This document shows, piece by piece, positions 31,594 through 39,740 of a stretch of 64,000 nucleotides of DNA. The notes under the pieces were generated by a model. That model searched no databases. It was not told the DNA's origin and was given only the letters and a program-made list of their open reading frames with translations. The DNA lies in the NCBI GenBank assembly GCA_045580305.1, contig JAZNNQ010000001.1:124001-188000 (forward strand). Direction: 5' to 3'. Every line of letters starts with the position of its first letter. The first letter of the stretch is position 1. The DNA is from RGIG7332 sp045580305. Lineage in GTDB: Bacteria > Bacillota > Clostridia > Oscillospirales > JAAYXM01. A program made the position numbers and the translations under genes.

Positions 31594-31655
31594 CTTTTTA
31601 CTCTTGTAAATTTTCATAAAATCAGCTATTATAAGTGAGGCGAGGAGGTCGTTAT

Positions 31656-33491
31656 ATGCAAAAAGGATTGGAGCGTATACTCAGCAAAGTACAAAAGCCT
31701 GCACGCTATACCGGCGGTGAGTATGGCGCCACTATGAAAGATAAAAGTAAGGTGGACACAAGAATTGCTTTCTGTTTCCCTGATATATACGAAATAGGTA
31801 TGTCACATCTGGGCCTTCGTATACTTTACGGCGTCCTTAATAATATGGACGGTGTTTGGTGTGAGCGCTCTTTTGCACCTTGGTCGGATATGGAAGAGGA
31901 GATGCGCAAAAACGACATCAAACTTTACGGAATGGAGAGCGGGGATGCGCTTTGCGATTTCGATATTGTTGCATTTACCTTACAGTATGAGATGTGCTAT
32001 TCCGCGGTGCTCAATATGCTTGATCTCGGTGGCATTGCACCTCGGTGTGAGGATAGGGGTGAAGATGCACCGCTTGTTATTGCGGGCGGGCCTTGCGCTT
32101 ATAACCCTGAGCCTCTTTGTGATTTTATCGATTTATTCTCAATTGGCGAAGGCGAGGAACATTTACCTGAAATCGTTGAATTGTACAGAAAATTTAGGGC
32201 TGAAGGTAAATCAAAAAGAGAATTTTTAATTGCCGCCGCGCAAATTCCCGGTACTTATGTACCCAGCCTTTACGATGTGACTTACAATGATGACGGCACA
32301 ATTTCTTCCTTTACTGCAAAAGAAGGTGCACCGGAGAAAATTACAAAACGAATAATTCAGGATTTGGACAGCGTATATTATCCGACAGAAATGATTGTTC
32401 CTTCTACCGAGGTTGTGCACGACCGTGTTGTGCTTGAGGTTTTCCGAGGTTGTATACGCGGCTGTCGTTTCTGTCAGGCGGGATATGCATACCGCCCGGT
32501 ACGCGCTAAAAAAGCAAGCACACTTATTGAGCAGGGAATTGCTATGTGCGAAAATTCCGGCTATGAGGAAATTTCACTTGCATCACTTTCAACAAGTGAC
32601 TACAAAGAACTTCCGGAACTTGCCGACGGGCTCTTGAATTGGTGTGAGCCACATAAGACAAGCTTGCAGCTACCGTCACTGAGAGCTGACAACTTCTCTG
32701 TTGAACTTATGCAGCGCATACAGAAGGTTCGTAAAAGCGGCCTTACATTTGCCCCCGAGGCGGGAACCGTTCGCCTTCGTGCGGTTATAAATAAAAATCT
32801 GCAGGAGGAGGATGTTCTCAATGCTTGCAGAGTAGCATTTGAGGGCGGTTGGAGCAATGTTAAGCTCTACTTTATGATTGGACTTCCTACAGAGCGTGAT
32901 GAGGATTTAGAGGGCATTGCGGACATTGCACACAATGTGCTTCACACTTGGCGTCAGTATGCGAAGAATAAAAATCGCGGTGTAAAGATTACCGTAAGTG
33001 CTTCTTGCTTCGTTCCAAAGCCCGGCACACCATTCCAATGGTTTGGCCAAAATACCCGCGAGGAATTCAGACGAAAAGCTCTGTATCTCCGCGAGAAGAT
33101 TACCGCCAAAGCTGTAACCTATAACTGGCATGAGCCGGATACAAGCTATTTGGAGGCTGTTTTTGCTCGTGGCGACAGACGACTTGGCAAGGTTATTGAG
33201 GCTGCTTGGAAAAAAGGTGCACGGCTGGATGGCTGGGGCGACTTCTTTAGCCTTGATTTGTGGCTTGACGCATTTAAGGAATGTGGTGTTGATCCTGACT
33301 TCTACGCTCTCCGTGAGCGCGCATTAGATGAAATCCTACCCTGGGATCATATCTCTACCGGTGTTGAAAAACGACACCTTATCAAAGAATGGGAGACCGC
33401 ACTTTCTGAGGCGGTATCACCGGATTGTCGTGTAAAATGTACTGGCTGTGGTGCTAACAAACTTCTTTGCGGAGGTGTTTGCGATGCGTAA
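31656..33491 (+). CDS. B12-binding-like radical SAM protein, TIGR03960 type
   Basis: The 611-residue protein has an N-terminal cobalamin-binding-like region and a radical SAM core with CIRGCRFCQAG near residue 266 (C-x3-C-x2-C). The FRGCIRGCRFCQAGYAYRPVR block and the C-terminal Cys-rich end (CRVKCTGCGANKLLCGGVC) are characteristic of the family. No reaction is known to me. It overlaps by eight bases the DUF2344 gene with which it nearly always travels, and in many Clostridia the pair lies near ribosome or RNase G genes; here rplS follows. Confidence 0.88.
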   Translation: MQKGLERILSKVQKPARYTGGEYGATMKDKSKVDTRIAFCFPDIYEIGMSHLGLRILYGVLNNMDGVWCERSFAPWSDMEEEMRKNDIKLYGMESGDALCDFDIVAFTLQYEMCYSAVLNMLDLGGIAPRCEDRGEDAPLVIAGGPCAYNPEPLCDFIDLFSIGEGEEHLPEIVELYRKFRAEGKSKREFLIAAAQIPGTYVPSLYDVTYNDDGTISSFTAKEGAPEKITKRIIQDLDSVYYPTEMIVPSTEVVHDRVVLEVFRGCIRGCRFCQAGYAYRPVRAKKASTLIEQGIAMCENSGYEEISLASLSTSDYKELPELADGLLNWCEPHKTSLQLPSLRADNFSVELMQRIQKVRKSGLTFAPEAGTVRLRAVINKNLQEEDVLNACRVAFEGGWSNVKLYFMIGLPTERDEDLEGIADIAHNVLHTWRQYAKNKNRGVKITVSASCFVPKPGTPFQWFGQNTREEFRRKALYLREKITAKAVTYNWHEPDTSYLEAVFARGDRRLGKVIEAAWKKGARLDGWGDFFSLDLWLDAFKECGVDPDFYALRERALDEILPWDHISTGVEKRHLIKEWETALSEAVSPDCRVKCTGCGANKLLCGGVCDA

Positions 33492-34146
33492 GATGAGACT
33501 TTTATTCAAAAAAGAAGGCAGAGCTGCATACATTTCCCACCTTGATACAATGAGAACACTGCAGAGAGCCATTGCAAGGGCGGGAATTTCTGCAAAGCAT
33601 ACGGAAGGCTTTAATCCTCATGCATATATCGCAATTGCACTGCCGTTATCCCTCGGCTATACCAGCGAGTGTGAGATGATGGATTTTGTGCAAACCGATG
33701 ATATGCCGGCTTTTGATTTAATTGCAAGGTTAAATCGCGCGCTGCCCGAGGGAATAGTTGCACTTTCGGTTTACGAAGAAGGTCGCAAAGTGCGCGAAAT
33801 CGCGTCACTTCGTTATAAAATTACCCTTGAATATGATAATGGAGTTACAGATGAAACGGTATCTGCAATAGGCGAATTTTTAAATTCAAAGCCTATCATT
33901 ATATTGAAACGGTCAAAAAGAGGCGAGCGTGAGGTCGATATAAGTGAGCTTATTCGCAGTATTGATGTAAAAAAAGCGGGGGACAATGTGATTATTATAG
34001 ATGCGGTAGTTGCTGCAGGAAATGACTCATTGAATCCTGAACTTTTGATTCGCGCTATTGATAAATTCCACCCTGAACTCAACCCTGATTTCGTAAAATA
34101 TCATCGAGTTGAAGTTTTAGACGGAAATAATGAAAAATTTGCATAA
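33484..34146 (+). CDS. DUF2344 (TIGR03936) radical-SAM-linked protein
   Basis: The 220-residue protein opens MRKMRLLFKKEGRAAYISHLD and has the ARAGISAKHTEGFNPH segment typical of the family. It is translated from ATG 33484 inside the end of the radical SAM gene, with GGAGGTG just upstream, so the two are translationally coupled. In other species the two parts can be fused into one protein. Its role is unknown, probably as partner in an RNA or protein modification. Confidence 0.88.
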   Translation: MRKMRLLFKKEGRAAYISHLDTMRTLQRAIARAGISAKHTEGFNPHAYIAIALPLSLGYTSECEMMDFVQTDDMPAFDLIARLNRALPEGIVALSVYEEGRKVREIASLRYKITLEYDNGVTDETVSAIGEFLNSKPIIILKRSKRGEREVDISELIRSIDVKKAGDNVIIIDAVVAAGNDSLNPELLIRAIDKFHPELNPDFVKYHRVEVLDGNNEKFA

Positions 34147-34152
34147 AAATGC

Positions 34153-34182
34153 TTGACTTTTAGGGAAAAGCTGTGGTAAAAT
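34153..34182 (+). promoter_or_regulatory. Promoter of rplS
   Basis: TTGACT, 18 bases, TAAAAT, about 80 bases before the rplS start, leaving room for a structured leader. Confidence 0.75.
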
Positions 34183-34189
34183 CTTTAGG

Positions 34190-34258
34190 TCTATATAACG
34201 GATGGTCCTCTGTCGCGTGATTTTGCGGCACGAACATCTATGAAGAAGGGAGGAGACA
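34190..34258 (+). promoter_or_regulatory. Probable L19 leader RNA
   Basis: GGATG at about 34200 can pair with CATCT near 34236 around an inner GTCGCG/TGCGGC hairpin. Structured L19 leaders are known in Firmicutes and are thought to give autoregulation by L19. The fit to the known motif was not computed. Confidence 0.45.
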
Positions 34259-34261
34259 TCC

Positions 34262-34603
34262 ATGGATCTCCTTAACATGTTAAACAATTCTCAGCTGAAG
34301 AGTGAGCCGCCGGTTGCTAACATCGGTGATACTGTCCGTGTTCATGCTCTTATTAAAGAGGGAACTCGTGAGAGAATCCAGGTGTTTGAGGGTACTGTCA
34401 TTGCTAAGAAGCATGGCGGTGTTCAGGAAACCATCACGGTTCGCCGTATGTCCTTTGGCGTTGGTGTGGAGAAGGTATTCCCGATCCATTCCCCGCATGT
34501 TACCAAGATCGAGCTTGTCCGCAAGGGTAAAGTTCGTCGTGCGAAGCTCTATTATCTCCGCGGTCGCGTTGGTAAGGCAGCTAAGGTCAAAGAAGATATC
34601 TAA
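34262..34603 (+). CDS. rplS: 50S ribosomal protein L19
   Basis: L19 lies at the 30S-50S interface. The 113 residues show PVANIGDTVRVHALIKEGTRERIQVFEG-type sequence and end KLYYLRGRVGKAAKVKED, which is typical. AGGGAGGAG precedes the ATG. It has its own promoter and terminator. Confidence 0.98.
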   Translation: MDLLNMLNNSQLKSEPPVANIGDTVRVHALIKEGTRERIQVFEGTVIAKKHGGVQETITVRRMSFGVGVEKVFPIHSPHVTKIELVRKGKVRRAKLYYLRGRVGKAAKVKEDI

Positions 34604-34611
34604 TGTTGAGG

Positions 34612-34645
34612 AAGGGGGACGGAAACCGTCCCCCTTATTATTTTA
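34612..34645 (+). terminator. Terminator after rplS
   Basis: Perfect 11-bp stem AAGGGGGACGG / CCGTCCCCCTT with loop AAA and a T-rich tail; it lies between rplS and the lepB ribosome site and may be partly read through. Confidence 0.85.
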
Positions 34646-34665
34646 CTTTTTACGGAGGTGCAAAA

Positions 34666-35235
34666 ATGAGCGAAGATAGAAAAAAAGCCTTTAAAAACGA
34701 GCTTTTCGACTGGGCTCAGAATATTGCGATTATCTTAACCGTTGTTGTTTTGATGTTCACTTTTGCACTTAGGATTATCGGCGTTGACGGCCCATCAATG
34801 ATGAACACCTTACATCACGGCGACTGGCTTTTGGTTTCCGACTTGTTCTATGAGCCGGAATACGGCGATATCGTTATAATTAAAAAGGAACAATTTATGG
34901 AAAGCCCTATTGTAAAACGCGTTATCGCAACCGAGGGACAGACCGTGAATATAGATTTTGATGCGGGTCGTGTGTGGGTTGATAATGTGCCGTATGATGA
35001 GCCGTATGTCAACACTCCCACCAACCGTTCATTTGATATGGAATTTCCGCAGACCGTACCTGAGGGCTGTGTATTCGTTCTGGGTGATAACAGAAATCAC
35101 AGTTCAGACTCGCGTACAGCATCTTTAGGTATGGTTGATAAGCGATATATATTAGGTAAGGTTATCTTCAGAATTTTACCTATAAGCGATTTTGGAACAA
35201 TACAGCAGGATTTTGAACAGGGCGGGGGTAAGTAA
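34666..35235 (+). CDS. lepB: Signal peptidase I
   Basis: The membrane-bound protease removes signal peptides from exported proteins. The 189 residues have one N-terminal membrane helix (about 18-38), the catalytic Ser in GPSMMNTL, the catalytic Lys in PIVKRVIATEG, and the box GDNRNHSSDSR. This is the short Gram-positive form. ATG 34666 follows GGAGGTG; an upstream in-frame start would overlap the rplS end and terminator. rbgA overlaps the stop (TAATG). Confidence 0.95.
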   Translation: MSEDRKKAFKNELFDWAQNIAIILTVVVLMFTFALRIIGVDGPSMMNTLHHGDWLLVSDLFYEPEYGDIVIIKKEQFMESPIVKRVIATEGQTVNIDFDAGRVWVDNVPYDEPYVNTPTNRSFDMEFPQTVPEGCVFVLGDNRNHSSDSRTASLGMVDKRYILGKVIFRILPISDFGTIQQDFEQGGGK

Positions 35236-36158
35236 TGAATATTCAATGGTATCCCGGTCATATGACAAAAACAAAGCGTATGATGGCGGAAAATATTCGC
35301 CATGTAGATGCGGTTTGTGAGATATTGGACGCGAGAATTCCGGTTTCCAGCCGCAACCCGGATCTTGATAAGATCGCCCGCGGTAAGCCGCGCCTTGTTA
35401 TATTGAACCGAATTGATTTAGCGGATAACAATGCTACTCAGGTTTGGTCAAGTTATTTTAAGAATAAAGGTATTGCCGTTGTTGAAATCAACGCGAAAAA
35501 CGGCCAGGGCGTGAACAAATTTGCACCCGCCCTCCGCGAACTTTTAGGTGAGAAAATAACCTATTTTGAAGAACGCGGACTTATAGGCCGTCTTTTAAAG
35601 GTTATGATTTGCGGTATTCCCAATGTGGGTAAATCTACATTTATAAACCGTGTTGCCGGCCACAATGTGGCAAAGGCTGAGGATCGTCCCGGTGTTACTC
35701 GCGGTAAGCAGTGGATCCGCGTAGGTGAAGGCATCGATATGATGGACACTCCGGGTATCTTATGGCCGAAATTCGAGGACAAAAGAGCCGGACTTAATCT
35801 GGCTTTTACCGGCGCTGTGAAAGACGATATTTTAGATATAGAAACCCTTGCGGCATTCCTCATGGAAGAACTTAGTGTTAAATACCCGAAAGCAATTGAA
35901 AGCCGTTATAAATTCACACCCGATAGCGAGGCCTGCGGCTATACATTACTTGAAGAAGCAGCAAAGCGTCGTGGATTTAGAATTTCAGGCGGCGAGTATG
36001 ACTTAGAGCGTATGGCCCGTGTATTCTTAAATGAATTCCGTGACGGCACTCTCGGCAGAATGACCTTGGAAATGCCTGAGGATATGGATCGCGCACCGGC
36101 AGAGAGTCTTGAACTTCGCGGTTTTGATTCCGATGGAATGTTAACATGGGAGTTTTAG
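35235..36158 (+). CDS. rbgA: Ribosome biogenesis GTPase RbgA (YlqF)
   Basis: RbgA is a circularly permuted GTPase needed for late 50S assembly. The 307 residues begin MNIQWYPGHMTKTKRMM, with motif order G4 (NRIDLAD), G1 (GIPNVGKSTFINR), G3 (DTPGIL), then a C-terminal RNA-binding domain. ATG shares one base with the lepB stop. It is followed by rnhB in the common Firmicutes order. Confidence 0.96.
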   Translation: MNIQWYPGHMTKTKRMMAENIRHVDAVCEILDARIPVSSRNPDLDKIARGKPRLVILNRIDLADNNATQVWSSYFKNKGIAVVEINAKNGQGVNKFAPALRELLGEKITYFEERGLIGRLLKVMICGIPNVGKSTFINRVAGHNVAKAEDRPGVTRGKQWIRVGEGIDMMDTPGILWPKFEDKRAGLNLAFTGAVKDDILDIETLAAFLMEELSVKYPKAIESRYKFTPDSEACGYTLLEEAAKRRGFRISGGEYDLERMARVFLNEFRDGTLGRMTLEMPEDMDRAPAESLELRGFDSDGMLTWEF

Positions 36159-36160
36159 TT

Positions 36161-36769
36161 ATGTGGGATTACGAAGAAGGCGCGAAGGCGCGTGGTTATA
36201 ATGTAATTTGCGGTGTTGACGAGGCAGGGCGAGGACCTCTTGCAGGCCCGGTTTTTGCTGCGGCTGTAATTTTACCTTACGGCATTAAAATTGAAGGATT
36301 AAACGACTCCAAAAAACTCTCAGAGCGCAAAAGAGAAGTGCTTTTTGACATTATTTGCGAAAAGGCACTTGCTTTTGGAATAGCTTCAAGTGATGAGCGC
36401 GAAATTGACGAAATAAACATATTAAATGCAAGTCTTCTTGCTATGAGTCGTGCTGTTAATAAGTTGTCTCTCAAACCTGATATAGCGTTGATCGATGGAA
36501 ATAAAACACCGAGGCTTGACATTGCGGCAGAGGCTATCGTTAAGGGAGATGCCCGATCAGCATCTATTGCGGCGGCATCTATTTTGGCAAAGGTAAGTCG
36601 TGACAGATATATGTTGGAAATGGCCAAAAACTATCCTCAATACGAATTTGAGAAGCACAAAGGCTATCCCACAAAACTCCATTATGAAAAAATAGCCGAG
36701 TTTGGCGCATCCCCGATACACAGAGTTACATTTTTGCGTAAATTTTATGAGCAGGGTGGTTTGAAATGA
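36161..36769 (+). CDS. rnhB: Ribonuclease HII
   Basis: RNase HII cuts RNA in RNA-DNA hybrids, including single ribonucleotides in DNA. The 202 residues carry the acidic catalytic set in GVDEAGRGPLAGPV and ALIDGNKTP, and the GDARSASIAAASILAKVSRD block. ATG 36161 is chosen, two bases after the rbgA stop, with GGGAG eight bases upstream; ATG 36146 is also in frame. Its stop overlaps the yraN start (ATGA). Confidence 0.96.
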   Translation: MWDYEEGAKARGYNVICGVDEAGRGPLAGPVFAAAVILPYGIKIEGLNDSKKLSERKREVLFDIICEKALAFGIASSDEREIDEINILNASLLAMSRAVNKLSLKPDIALIDGNKTPRLDIAAEAIVKGDARSASIAAASILAKVSRDRYMLEMAKNYPQYEFEKHKGYPTKLHYEKIAEFGASPIHRVTFLRKFYEQGGLK

Positions 36770-37122
36770 GCACACTGTTAGGCAGTTGGGGAGAAGCGAA
36801 AACCGCTGAGTATCTGCGCAAAAATGGCTATAAAATAGAGGCTATGAATTATCATTCGCGTTACGGCGAGATAGATGTAATTGCCAGAAAGAAAAATATT
36901 ATCGCATTTGTTGAAGTGAAGCTCAGAAAAGGTGATAAATTTGCTTCGGCAGGTGAGTTTGTCCACCACTCAAAACAAGAAAAGATAATTCTCACCGCAC
37001 AAGCTTATTTACAAGAAAAGGACGATAATAAATCTCAGCCGCGCTTCGATGTGATCGAGATTTATGCGCCCGACGGTATATCTGACAATTTCACCTTAAA
37101 TCATATAGAAAATGCATTTTGA
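36766..37122 (+). CDS. yraN: YraN/UPF0102 family endonuclease-like protein
   Basis: The 118-residue protein has a Holliday-junction-resolvase-like fold signature: GSWGEAKTAEYLRKNGYKI, RYGEIDVIARKKNIIAFVEVKLR with the Glu, Asp and E-x-K residues of the PD-(D/E)XK type. Biological function is unclear. It overlaps rnhB by four bases, an almost universal pairing in bacteria. Confidence 0.93.
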   Translation: MSTLLGSWGEAKTAEYLRKNGYKIEAMNYHSRYGEIDVIARKKNIIAFVEVKLRKGDKFASAGEFVHHSKQEKIILTAQAYLQEKDDNKSQPRFDVIEIYAPDGISDNFTLNHIENAF

Positions 37123-37136
37123 TAGGAGACAGAGTT

Positions 37137-38624
37137 ATGGAATTTTTTAGTACAAGAGACGCATCTCTTCGCGTTACTGCGGCGAAAGCTATAAGCCAGG
37201 GCCTCAGCTTTGAGGGTGGCCTTTTTGCACCTGTTGAGATTCCTAAATTAACCGATGAGGATATTGATCGCCTTTGCGGTATGCCTTATCCCGAGCGTGC
37301 AGCATTTGTTATCGGCAAGTACTTAACCGACTTTACCGATGAGGAGCTTGCTCGATTCGCAAATGCAGCGTATCATCAGGACAAATTCTCAAGTGCAGCC
37401 ATTGCACCGGTGAGAAAGTTAAATGAAACCGCGAGCATCTTGGAACTTTGGCACGGTCCTACCAGTGCGTTTAAAGATATGGCGCTGCAGATATTACCGC
37501 ATCTCTTAACTGCATCTATGCGCAAATGCGGTGAAACCAAAACCGCATGTATCCTTGTTGCGACCTCCGGAGATACCGGTAAAGCGGCGCTTGAAGGTTT
37601 TGCGGATGTCGAGGGAACAAAGATCGCTGTATTCTATCCGAAAGACGGTGTAAGCCGTGTTCAGGAGCTTCAGATGACCACACAGAGTGGTAATAATGTA
37701 TATGTATCTTCGGTTATCGGCAATTTTGACCATGTGCAAAGTAAAATGAAAGAAATTTTTGCAGATGAGGAATTGCGTGCAAAAGTAGCAAAGGAAAATG
37801 TGTTCTTCTCTTCTGCGAATTCCATTAACTGGGGTCGCGCTGTACCGCAGATCGCGTATTATGTTTCCGGCTACTGTGACCTTGTAAATTCAGGTGAAAT
37901 TGCGAAGGGTGAGTCCTTTAATGTTTGTGTTCCCACCGGCAATTTTGGTAATATCTTAGCAGCATATTACGCTCGTGAGATGGGTATTCCCATTGCAAAG
38001 CTTATCTGTGCATCCAATAGAAATAATGTACTTACAGATTTCTTCAAGACAGGTAAGTATGACAAACAGCGCGAGTTCTATACAACAACATCTCCTGCTA
38101 TGGATATCCTGGTTTCCAGCAACTTGGAGCGTCTTATCTTCCATTTATCCGGCAATGATGATGTTACCGTAAATAAGTATATGTCAAAGCTTTCAAGCGA
38201 TGGTGCATATACTGTAAATGCTGATATTTTAGCTAAGCTCAATGATCTGTTCTATGGTGGCTCCTGCGATGATGCGGATACAATGAAGACCATCTCCGAG
38301 ACATTCAGCGAGTATAATTATCTCGTGGATACCCATACCGCTGTAGGAATCAATGTTTATAAGCAGTATGTTGAGGAAACAGGCGATAATAAGAAAACTC
38401 TTATCGCATCTACGGCAAGTCCATTTAAGTTTGCTGACTCTGTTCTTTCGGCACTCGGTGTTGACATTGAAATTGACGGTTGTGAACTGCTTGAGATTTT
38501 ATCAAAGACAACAGGTGTTAAAATTCCGGCACCGCTTGCCGCTCTTAATGGCAAGGAAGAACGCTTTATAAATACTCTTGAACGCGAGCAAATTATCAAT
38601 AAAATTTTAGAATTTGTTATGTAG
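37137..38624 (+). CDS. thrC: Threonine synthase
   Basis: ThrC turns O-phosphohomoserine into threonine. The 495 residues are of the longer fungal/gamma-proteobacterial type: STRDASLRVTAAKAISQGLS, PLP Lys in LWHGPTSAFKDMALQ, VATSGDTGKAALEGF, and VPTGNFGNILAAYYAREMG. ATG 37137 follows AGGAGAC; a TTG at 37119 in the same frame overlaps yraN. No thrA or thrB is near. A stem (GCCCG-A-GGG / CCC-CGGGC) follows the stop but has no T-tract. Confidence 0.95.
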   Translation: MEFFSTRDASLRVTAAKAISQGLSFEGGLFAPVEIPKLTDEDIDRLCGMPYPERAAFVIGKYLTDFTDEELARFANAAYHQDKFSSAAIAPVRKLNETASILELWHGPTSAFKDMALQILPHLLTASMRKCGETKTACILVATSGDTGKAALEGFADVEGTKIAVFYPKDGVSRVQELQMTTQSGNNVYVSSVIGNFDHVQSKMKEIFADEELRAKVAKENVFFSSANSINWGRAVPQIAYYVSGYCDLVNSGEIAKGESFNVCVPTGNFGNILAAYYAREMGIPIAKLICASNRNNVLTDFFKTGKYDKQREFYTTTSPAMDILVSSNLERLIFHLSGNDDVTVNKYMSKLSSDGAYTVNADILAKLNDLFYGGSCDDADTMKTISETFSEYNYLVDTHTAVGINVYKQYVEETGDNKKTLIASTASPFKFADSVLSALGVDIEIDGCELLEILSKTTGVKIPAPLAALNGKEERFINTLEREQIINKILEFVM

Positions 38625-38650
38625 CCCGAGGGAGGTACCCCGGGCGTGGA

Positions 38651-38830
38651 TTAAAGTGCTCCGTCCTTTCTGCTGTAGGTGCTGCAGATTGTGTCTTTTT
38701 CATTCTGTGCATGTTTACCGCGTACATCAATGTGGCTTGCTGTGCAACGGTTTGCCACGCTATGGTGAATACAGCTTTCCACGGAACACGATACGCAAGA
38801 AGAAGTCTGGGTTTTATTTAAAAAATTCAT
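38651..38830 (-). CDS. DUF1540 small Cys-rich protein
   Basis: The 59-residue protein has a CVSCSVESCIHHS start and later single Cys residues (NRCTASHIDV, DTICSTY), matching the small DUF1540 family with probable metal-binding Cys. Function is unknown; such proteins are common in spore-formers. ATG 38830 lies about eight bases after GGAGG, which excludes the TTG two codons earlier. The gene is convergent with thrC and divergent from the phosphoesterase gene. Confidence 0.85.
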   Translation of the reverse strand: MNFLNKTQTSSCVSCSVESCIHHSVANRCTASHIDVRGKHAQNEKDTICSTYSRKDGAL

Positions 38831-38915
38831 TTTCAATGCCTCCTATCAATACTATTTTGCGCGGTTTCAAGTGTTTAATAACTGAAAAAAATCACCGGAA
38901 AAGGAGCGTGTAACC

Positions 38916-39608
38916 ATGTCGGTTTTTGCTATTGGCGATCTGCACTTATCATTGACCACGGAAAAACCGATGGACATTTTCGGTGACGGTTGGGCAAATC
39001 ATATTGAGCGGCTTGAAGAAGGCTTTGAAATAGTCGGAGAGGATGACTTAACCGTTCTTGCCGGTGATAGTTCATGGGGTATTTCTTTAAAAGAGTCTCT
39101 TGAAGATTTTAAGTTCATAGATAAATTACCCGGCAGAAAATTACTGCTGAAAGGTAATCACGATTATTGGTGGGAGACCGCTTCAAAAATACATAAATTT
39201 TTTGACGAAAATCAGATTACCACCATTGATATCCTGCATAATAATGCATATCTCCATGGTGATATTGCCGTGTGTGGGACTCGCGGTTGGTTTGCACCCG
39301 AAGAGGGCGATGACCCCCATGCAGAAAAAATCTATAATAGGGAATTGGGACGACTTAAAACATCTCTCGATGCGGCGAAAGCATTAAATCCCCGTGAAAT
39401 TCACTGTTTTTTACATTATCCGCCTATTTCAAAGGGATATGAGTGTGTCGAAATATGCGAAATGTTACGGGAACACGGTGTTTCTTGCTGTTATTACGGA
39501 CATTTACACGGTTATGGTCACGGAATTCGCTTCGAGGGTGAGCATAAAGATGTTGGTTATCGCCTTATTTCATCAGATTTTTTAAGGTTTACACCCCTCA
39601 AAATTTGA
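38916..39608 (+). CDS. Calcineurin-like metallophosphoesterase
   Basis: The 230-residue cytoplasmic protein has the full metal set of the superfamily: GDLHLS (7-12), AGDSSW, KGNHDYWWET, HYPPIS and GHLHGYG. The substrate cannot be told; related bacterial enzymes hydrolyse cyclic nucleotides or nucleotide phosphates. Ribosome site AAAAGGAG precedes the ATG. It stands alone between DUF1540 and tig. Confidence 0.9.
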   Translation: MSVFAIGDLHLSLTTEKPMDIFGDGWANHIERLEEGFEIVGEDDLTVLAGDSSWGISLKESLEDFKFIDKLPGRKLLLKGNHDYWWETASKIHKFFDENQITTIDILHNNAYLHGDIAVCGTRGWFAPEEGDDPHAEKIYNRELGRLKTSLDAAKALNPREIHCFLHYPPISKGYECVEICEMLREHGVSCCYYGHLHGYGHGIRFEGEHKDVGYRLISSDFLRFTPLKI

Positions 39609-39740
39609 TGTTTTATTCATAAAATTTGCGTTTTTTACAAAATAATTGTTGAAAACTGATAAACTTATAAAAAGGTGTAGCATTCTCGTAAAATTTCTGT
39701 TAAAATATTATCTGTTATATAAGATTCAGGAGGAAGAACC

